This document shows positions 59,267 to 64,000 of a stretch of DNA of 64,000 bases, in pieces; position 1 is the first letter of the stretch; every line of letters starts with the position of its first letter. The translations under genes were made by a program, and so were the position numbers. Source of the DNA: Lachnospiraceae bacterium (lineage in GTDB: Bacteria > Bacillota > Clostridia > Lachnospirales > Lachnospiraceae); the NCBI GenBank assembly GCA_022791975.1, contig JAAWAC010000013.1, forward strand, positions 1 to 64,000, written 5' to 3'. The notes below the pieces were generated by a model. The model was not told the origin of the DNA. It did no database searches and saw only the letters and a list, made by a program, of their open reading frames with translations.

Positions 59267-60097
59267 ATGAAAAATATCAGTGTAGAGGAATTAAAGGAAC
59301 AGGCGAAGGAACTTCGAAAAACGGCGCTGACCATGATTTACGAGGCCCAGTCTGGACATCCCGGGGGTGCATTTTCTGCGGCAGAAATTGTGACGGCCCT
59401 GTATTACCGGGAGATGAACATTGACCCGAAAAATCCCAAATGGCCTGACAGAGACCGGTTTATTCTGTCTAAAGGACACGCCTGTCCTATTCAGTATGCG
59501 GCTTTGGGACGCCTGGGATATTTTCAGGAGGAGGCGCTTCACACCCTGCGCAGGGAGGGATCTATCCTACAGGGACATCCGGATATGAAAAAATGCCCAG
59601 GCATTGACATTTCCACCGGCTCTCTGGGGCAGGGGCTCTCCTGCGGTGTGGGCATGGCTCTAGCTGCCAAGCGGGACGGCCGAGATTACCGGGTCTTTGT
59701 GTTGGTGGGAGACGGAGAGCTGGACGAGGGGCAGATTTGGGAAGCTGTTATGGCGGCTAATGCATGGAAGCTGGATAATCTGACCATTATTTTGGACAAT
59801 AACAATCTGCAACTGGATGGAACCTGTGATCAGGTAATTCCCCATATGGATCTCACGAAGAAAATGGAGGCCTTTGGGTATGAGACCTATGAGATTGACG
59901 GCAATGATATGGAGCAGGTGGTAAATACCCTGGACAGAATTCGGGAATCCTCCACAGGCAAGCCCAAGTGTATCCATGCCCATACCATAAAGGGCAAGGG
60001 CGTTTCCTATATGGAGAATCAGCTGGGCTGGCACGGAATGGCGCCCAACCAGGAGCAATATGAAATCGCAATGAAGGAGCTGGAAAGGGGATTTTAA
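59267..60097 (+). CDS. Transketolase-like N-terminal subunit
   Basis: The thiamine-pyrophosphate-binding half of a split transketolase. SGHPGGAFSAAEIVTALYY and RDRFILSKGHACPIQYAALG open the domain, and LVGDGELDEGQIWEAVMAAN through the ILDNNNLQLDG block is the TPP/Mg motif (GDGEL..N). 276 residues, the usual size of the A subunit. Together with the C-subunit it transfers two-carbon units between sugars. Its place in a TRAP operon points to a specialised catabolic transketolase and not the housekeeping pentose-phosphate enzyme (inference). AAAGGGATAGAAA precedes the ATG. Confidence 0.93.
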   Translation: MKNISVEELKEQAKELRKTALTMIYEAQSGHPGGAFSAAEIVTALYYREMNIDPKNPKWPDRDRFILSKGHACPIQYAALGRLGYFQEEALHTLRREGSILQGHPDMKKCPGIDISTGSLGQGLSCGVGMALAAKRDGRDYRVFVLVGDGELDEGQIWEAVMAANAWKLDNLTIILDNNNLQLDGTCDQVIPHMDLTKKMEAFGYETYEIDGNDMEQVVNTLDRIRESSTGKPKCIHAHTIKGKGVSYMENQLGWHGMAPNQEQYEIAMKELERGF

Positions 60098-60099
60098 CC

Positions 60100-61032
60100 A
60101 TGGAAGAGAAAAAAATACCCACAAGAGACGGATTTGGAAAAGCTATTGTGGAATTGGGACGGGAAAACAAAAATATTTATGTGGTTGATATTGATATCGG
60201 AAAATCCTGTAAGACAGGAGAATTTGCAGGGGAGTTCCCCGGGCAGCATGTAAATGTGGGAATTGCAGAGCAAAATGGTGCCGGTGTGGCAGCTGGGCTT
60301 GCTACAACGGGAAAAATTCCCTTTGTGGTGACCTATGCGGTATTTGGCAGCCTGCGCATGAGCGAGCAGGTGCGCCAGGAAATCTGCTATCCCAATCTGA
60401 ATGTAAAAATTGCCTGCTCCCACGGGGGAGTGACGCCGGCCAATGACGGAGCCAGCCATCAGTGCATTGAGGATATGGGGGTATATCGGACCATCCCTAA
60501 TATGACTGTGATAATGCCTGCGGATTACTATGCCACAAAGGCTCTGGTAAAGGAGGCCGCTAAGACCTATGGTCCCATGTACCTGCGGTTTACCAGAGAT
60601 GCGGTTCCTGTGATTTATGATGAGAACCAGAAATTTGAGATTGGAAAGGCCATACAGCTGGCCGAGGGCAAGGATGTGGCTATTATCGCCAATGGAGACA
60701 CCGTGCATCTGGCATTGAAGGCAAGAGATCTGTTGGCAGCCAGGGGGATTTCTGCTCGGGTTCTGGATATGCATACCATTAAGCCGCTGGATGTGGAGGC
60801 TGTTCGGGACTGCGTGAGAGATGTGGGAAGAATTATCACCGTGGAGGATCACAATATATTCAACGGCCTGGGAAGCGCTGTGTGTGAGGTTGTTGCAGAG
60901 GCCGGAAACGCCAAGGTCAAGCGGGTGGGCATCCAGGATCAGTTTGGTATGTCTGCGCCTTATGAACGCTTGCTGGAGATCAACGGGATCACGGTGGAAA
61001 ATATCGTGGCTCTGGCCCAGGGAGAATGGTAG
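60100..61032 (+). CDS. Transketolase-like C-terminal subunit
   Basis: The pyrimidine-binding plus C-terminal half of the split transketolase, 310 residues. VDIDIGKSCKTGEFAGEFPG, VGIAEQNGAGVAAGLATTG (with the Glu that activates TPP) and SHGGVTPANDGASHQCIEDM are the expected blocks; the C-terminal domain starts near residue 190. The ATG follows the A-subunit stop by 2 bases and ribosome binding is provided by AAAGGGGATTTTAACC, so the subunits are made together. Confidence 0.93.
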   Translation: MEEKKIPTRDGFGKAIVELGRENKNIYVVDIDIGKSCKTGEFAGEFPGQHVNVGIAEQNGAGVAAGLATTGKIPFVVTYAVFGSLRMSEQVRQEICYPNLNVKIACSHGGVTPANDGASHQCIEDMGVYRTIPNMTVIMPADYYATKALVKEAAKTYGPMYLRFTRDAVPVIYDENQKFEIGKAIQLAEGKDVAIIANGDTVHLALKARDLLAARGISARVLDMHTIKPLDVEAVRDCVRDVGRIITVEDHNIFNGLGSAVCEVVAEAGNAKVKRVGIQDQFGMSAPYERLLEINGITVENIVALAQGEW

Positions 61033-61050
61033 AGAGGAGACAGGAAATCT

Positions 61051-62076
61051 ATGAGAGCGGGATTTATAGAAAAGCCAGAGGTAGCTTATTTTAAGGAATC
61101 GGAGGAACCCTGTATACAGGGAGACAGAGATATAAAAATAAAGGTGGCGGTGGCAGGCATCTGTGGCTCCGAGGTTCACGCCTATCATGGCATCCATCCC
61201 TTTCGGGTGCCGCCCCTTGTTTCCGGCCATGAATTTGCAGGCACCGTAGTAGAGGTGGGAAAGGGTGTAAAGGGTGTAAAGCCTGGGGACCGGGTGACGG
61301 CAGAGCCCCAGTACGGGTGTGGACATTGCCCCCTTTGCCGAGTGGGAAAATACAATATCTGTAAAGATAAAAAGGTCCTGGGGGCCACTTACTGGAGCGG
61401 AGCTTTCGGAGAGTATGTGGTAGTACCAGAGGAGACCATTGTGCCTCTAGGAGATGAAGTGTCTTTTGAGGAGGGAGCCTTGATTGAGCCTATTGCAGTG
61501 GGGATGCACGCCGTGCGTCAGCATCAGGTGGCTCCAGGGCAAAACATCCTGATTATCGGGGCGGGAACCATCGGTCTTGGCCTCCTTCTCAGCGCTAGAA
61601 TCTGCAATCCTGCAAAAATTATAGTGGCAGACGTGGTGGACTACAATCTTCAGATGGCCCGGGAAATGGGATGCGTCTATACCATCAACAGTCAGACGGA
61701 GGATCTGGAGGAGAAAGTGCTGGCGTTGACAGAGGGGCAGGGTGTGGACACCACCTTTCTGGCCTTTGGAAATGCACCTGTACTGGAAATGGCGGCTAGA
61801 TGCACCAAAAGGGGAGGGGCTATCTCCGAGATTGCTATTATGCGGGACGGAACCGGAGCCCCCTTTGGACTCATCCAGAGCAAGGAGCTTTCCCTTGTAG
61901 GCTCCAATATGTACACCTATGAGGACTTCCAGATTGTGGTGGAGAACATGGCAAAGGGATTGATTGACGGGAAACAGATGATTTCAAAGGTGTACCCCAT
62001 TGAAAATATGGCGGAAGCCATGGAGATGGCGGATAAACGGCCAGAACCGGTGGTAAAAGTGCTGTTAAAATTCTAG
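61051..62076 (+). CDS. Zinc-dependent polyol/threonine-type dehydrogenase (MDR family)
   Basis: A 341-residue medium-chain dehydrogenase related to sorbitol, xylitol and butanediol dehydrogenases. The catalytic zinc site is GICGSEVHAYHG with GHEFAGTVVEVG; structural zinc ligands are in CGHCPLCRVGKYNIC; the NAD-binding loop is IIGAGTIGLGLLLSA (near residue 170). It probably oxidises the imported polyol, or a secondary alcohol of a sugar acid, to a ketose that the split transketolase then cleaves (inference). AGAGGAGACAGGAAATCT precedes the ATG. No kinase gene is in the operon. Confidence 0.92.
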   Translation: MRAGFIEKPEVAYFKESEEPCIQGDRDIKIKVAVAGICGSEVHAYHGIHPFRVPPLVSGHEFAGTVVEVGKGVKGVKPGDRVTAEPQYGCGHCPLCRVGKYNICKDKKVLGATYWSGAFGEYVVVPEETIVPLGDEVSFEEGALIEPIAVGMHAVRQHQVAPGQNILIIGAGTIGLGLLLSARICNPAKIIVADVVDYNLQMAREMGCVYTINSQTEDLEEKVLALTEGQGVDTTFLAFGNAPVLEMAARCTKRGGAISEIAIMRDGTGAPFGLIQSKELSLVGSNMYTYEDFQIVVENMAKGLIDGKQMISKVYPIENMAEAMEMADKRPEPVVKVLLKF

Positions 62077-62201
62077 GTGCATGGAAATCAAGAGCTTTTG
62101 TCTGTGGATTTGGTAAATATGACGGAAGTTTATTGTAAGAATTTCACAAAATCTAATATAAAATTTTGTAAAGTTTGTGCACACTTATTGGGGAACTGTG
62201 T

Positions 62202-62313
62202 TATAATAGTACTTGTAAAACCCCCAATACATTATATAGTTTTTGCTACACCCCATAAGTAAAAGAAATACCTTCTCCTAAAAAAGGCAGCAGTCAAACA
62301 GCTGCCTTTTTTA
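62202..62313 (+). ncRNA. Possible small transcript between the dehydrogenase and amylase genes
   Basis: A TTATAATAG at 62201-62209 preceded by a weak -35 (TTGTGC) and a terminator at 62281-62313 would bound a transcript of about 100 bases with no convincing ORF. The 392-base gap holds nothing else apart from the amylase promoter. Evidence is thin. Confidence 0.25.
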
Positions 62314-62314
62314 C
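62280..62314 (+). terminator. Terminator upstream of the amylase gene
   Basis: AAAAAAGGCAGC and GCTGCCTTTTTT form a perfect 12-bp stem around a 9-base loop. Confidence 0.88.
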
Positions 62315-62406
62315 TGCCCAATTTTAAAGGCACAAAAAGAAGAGCAGCTTTTGGGAAAAACCGAAAAAACATGAAAAAAAAGTATGGGGAAAAGGTGAAA
62401 AATTTC

Positions 62407-62454
62407 TTGCAAAGCAGGCCATAGTAGACTAAAATTATTAGTTAACCGGTTGTT
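62407..62454 (+). promoter_or_regulatory. Promoter and LacI-type operator of the amylase-family gene
   Basis: TTGCAA (62407-62412), a 17-base spacer and TAAAAT (62430-62435). At the expected start site lies GTTAACCGGTTGT (62441-62453) with the AACCGGTT dyad typical of LacI-family (MalR-like) maltose repressors. Confidence 0.7.
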
Positions 62455-62468
62455 TATAGGAGATATAT

Positions 62469-64000
62469 ATGGGTAATAAATTGAATAAGCATGCATTGTA
62501 TTCAGACGAGACGAAAAATTACCGCAACCCGGCAGAGCCCCGAACAGGGGATACTGTGACCATATGGTTTCGAACAGGGCGTGAGGATGTGGATGCTGTG
62601 TTTTTGATTAGCAGAGAGCTTCGTATCCGCATGAATAAGTATAAAAGTGAGGGGCTTTTTGACTATTATGAGATTCCCCTTCTTGTAGGGAAGAAAACCA
62701 TCCACTATTATTTTGAGATATATAAGGGAGAAAACCGTTATTTTTACAATGAACAGGGAGTGACCCGGGACTTACAGGAGGGATACTCCTTTGGAATTGT
62801 ACCTAATTTCAGCACACCTGACTGGGCAAAAGGTGCTGTGATGTACCAAATTTATGTGGACCGTTTCTACAATGGGGACAAGGATAATGATGTGGAGAAC
62901 GGGGAATACATCTATATCCAGGAGCCGGTGGAGCGGGTAGAGGACTGGGATACCTTTCCCAAGCCCATGGATGTAAGGTCCTTTTACGGCGGGGATCTCC
63001 AGGGGATTTTGGATAAGCTGGACTATCTCCAGGAGTTGGGGATAGAGGTGATTTATATGAATCCCATTTTTGTGTCTCCCTCCAATCATAAATATGACAC
63101 CCAGGACTATGATTATATTGACCCTCACTTTACAGTGATTAAAAATGATGGGGGAGAGACCCTTTCACCTGGGGACTTTGACAATCGCCATGCCACCAAA
63201 TACATACAGCGGGTGGTGAACAAGGAAAATCTGGAGGCCAGCAATGCCTTTTTTGCCCATTTTGTGGAGGAGGTTCACAAAAGAGGAATGCGGATCATTC
63301 TGGATGGTGTATTTAATCACTGTGGGTCCTTTAATAAATGGCTGGATCGGGAGCGCTTCTATGAGAGTGATTCCAGCTATGAAAAAGGAGCCTATATTAC
63401 AGCGAACAGTCCCTACCGGAACTTTTTCAAATTCAACAATGAGCATGACTGGCCCTATAATGAATTTTATGATGGCTGGTGGGGGCACGACACGCTCCCG
63501 AAGCTTTGCTATGAGGAATCGGATGAGCTTTTGGTCTATATTTTAGGTGTGGCCAGAAAGTGGCTGCGTCCGCCCTACTCCGTGGATGGCTGGCGCCTGG
63601 ATGTGGCTGCGGATTTGGGCTTTTCCAATGAGTATAATCATAAATTCTGGCGGATGTTTCGCAAGGCGGTAAAGGCCATAAATCCAGATGCGGTCATCTA
63701 TGCGGAGCATTATGGGAATCCCAAAACCTGGCTTAAGGGAGACCAGTGGGATTCGGTGATGAACTATGATGCTTTTATGGAGCCTTTAACCTGGTATCTC
63801 ACAGGTATGGAGAAGCATAGTGATGAGTTTCGGCCGGATATGTTGAATAATAAACACGCCTTTGTCAGCGGTATGTTATACAATATGGCTACCTTTTATA
63901 TGCCTTCTTTGCAGATAGCCATGAATCAGCTGTCCAACCATGATCATTCCCGATTTCTGACCAGAACCAACCACAAGGTGGGGCGTGTGGGTCATCTGGG
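62469..64000 (+). CDS. GH13 alpha-amylase-family enzyme (neopullulanase/cyclomaltodextrinase-like), 3' end outside window
   Basis: The first 510 codons are present. An N-terminal beta domain (about residues 20-110) precedes the catalytic barrel. YQIYVDRFYNGD opens it, followed by GVFNHCG (region I), DGWRLDVAAD (region II, nucleophile Asp near 379), VIYAEHYG (region III, acid/base Glu) and LSNHDHSRF (region IV). There is no signal peptide, so it acts on imported maltodextrins or glycogen, a natural partner for glycogen phosphorylase. ATAGGAGATATAT precedes the ATG. The LacI-type operator suggests maltose-inducible control. Confidence 0.92.
   Translation, partial: MGNKLNKHALYSDETKNYRNPAEPRTGDTVTIWFRTGREDVDAVFLISRELRIRMNKYKSEGLFDYYEIPLLVGKKTIHYYFEIYKGENRYFYNEQGVTRDLQEGYSFGIVPNFSTPDWAKGAVMYQIYVDRFYNGDKDNDVENGEYIYIQEPVERVEDWDTFPKPMDVRSFYGGDLQGILDKLDYLQELGIEVIYMNPIFVSPSNHKYDTQDYDYIDPHFTVIKNDGGETLSPGDFDNRHATKYIQRVVNKENLEASNAFFAHFVEEVHKRGMRIILDGVFNHCGSFNKWLDRERFYESDSSYEKGAYITANSPYRNFFKFNNEHDWPYNEFYDGWWGHDTLPKLCYEESDELLVYILGVARKWLRPPYSVDGWRLDVAADLGFSNEYNHKFWRMFRKAVKAINPDAVIYAEHYGNPKTWLKGDQWDSVMNYDAFMEPLTWYLTGMEKHSDEFRPDMLNNKHAFVSGMLYNMATFYMPSLQIAMNQLSNHDHSRFLTRTNHKVGRVGHL

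Overview
The window looks like chromosomal DNA of a spore-forming, low-to-mid GC Firmicute, most likely a gut-type Lachnospiraceae (Clostridia). Reasons: sporulation genes (SpoIID, SpoIIQ-like, YabP, YabQ, SpoIIE, YtvI-like, CotS-like), a T-box-controlled IleRS, archaeal-type ProRS, rubrerythrin/PerR oxidative defence, a TRAP operon with a split transketolase, and strong AGGAGG ribosome binding sites. No rRNA, CRISPR array, intact prophage or intact insertion sequence was seen. All calls come from reading the sequence; no database was searched.

Layout. 1-2400 is an eroded accessory strip: a cut-off RelE/ParE-type toxin with an antitoxin, a frameshifted Rpn-family nuclease/transposase, an orphan coiled-coil fragment, then a good tRNA-Arg(CCT) followed by two decayed tRNA-like copies. 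2417-12300 holds a D-Ala-D-Ala carboxypeptidase, T-box/ileS, glycogen phosphorylase, a spoIID-spoIIQ pair and a GIY-YIG protein. 12376-22005 is an arabinose-glycan locus: two GH51 arabinofuranosidases, an ABC sugar importer and a PrpR-type sigma-54 activator. Both outward transcription units start at textbook -24/-12 promoters. An L-ribulose-5-phosphate 4-epimerase gene (24217-24909) lies nearby with perR and rubrerythrin. 25286-39537 is mostly housekeeping: NlpC/P60 hydrolase, trmB, AI-2E-type permeases, tRNA-Lys, an orphan histidine kinase, HIT protein, ECF sigma factor, MurG, a DUF4367 protein, mtnN, pgi and an RluA-type pseudouridine synthase. 39619-41306 is an AT-rich ImmA/IrrE + DUF4411 (PIN) toxin-antitoxin-like pair.

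41419-55132 runs proS, cca, a CotS-like gene, a structured/repetitive leader with phosphoglucomutase, then the conserved Firmicute cluster mazG-hup-rqcP-yabP-yabQ-divIC-spoIIE-tilS-hpt-ftsH. 55329-62076 is a GntR regulator and its probable target: TRAP transporter (DctPQM), two-subunit transketolase and a zinc polyol-type dehydrogenase. A shared CATCCTA inverted repeat precedes both dctP and the transketolase genes. The window ends inside a GH13 amylase-family gene behind a LacI-type operator.

The most interesting items are the sigma-54 arabinoside regulon (rare control logic for a GH51/ABC locus), the TRAP-transketolase-dehydrogenase operon of unknown substrate, the structured repeat element before the phosphoglucomutase gene, the two DnaA-box-like clusters (intergenic at 26736-26806 and inside the pseudouridine synthase gene), and the Spo0A-type spoIIE promoter in front of a SpoIIE lacking most of its usual membrane domain.
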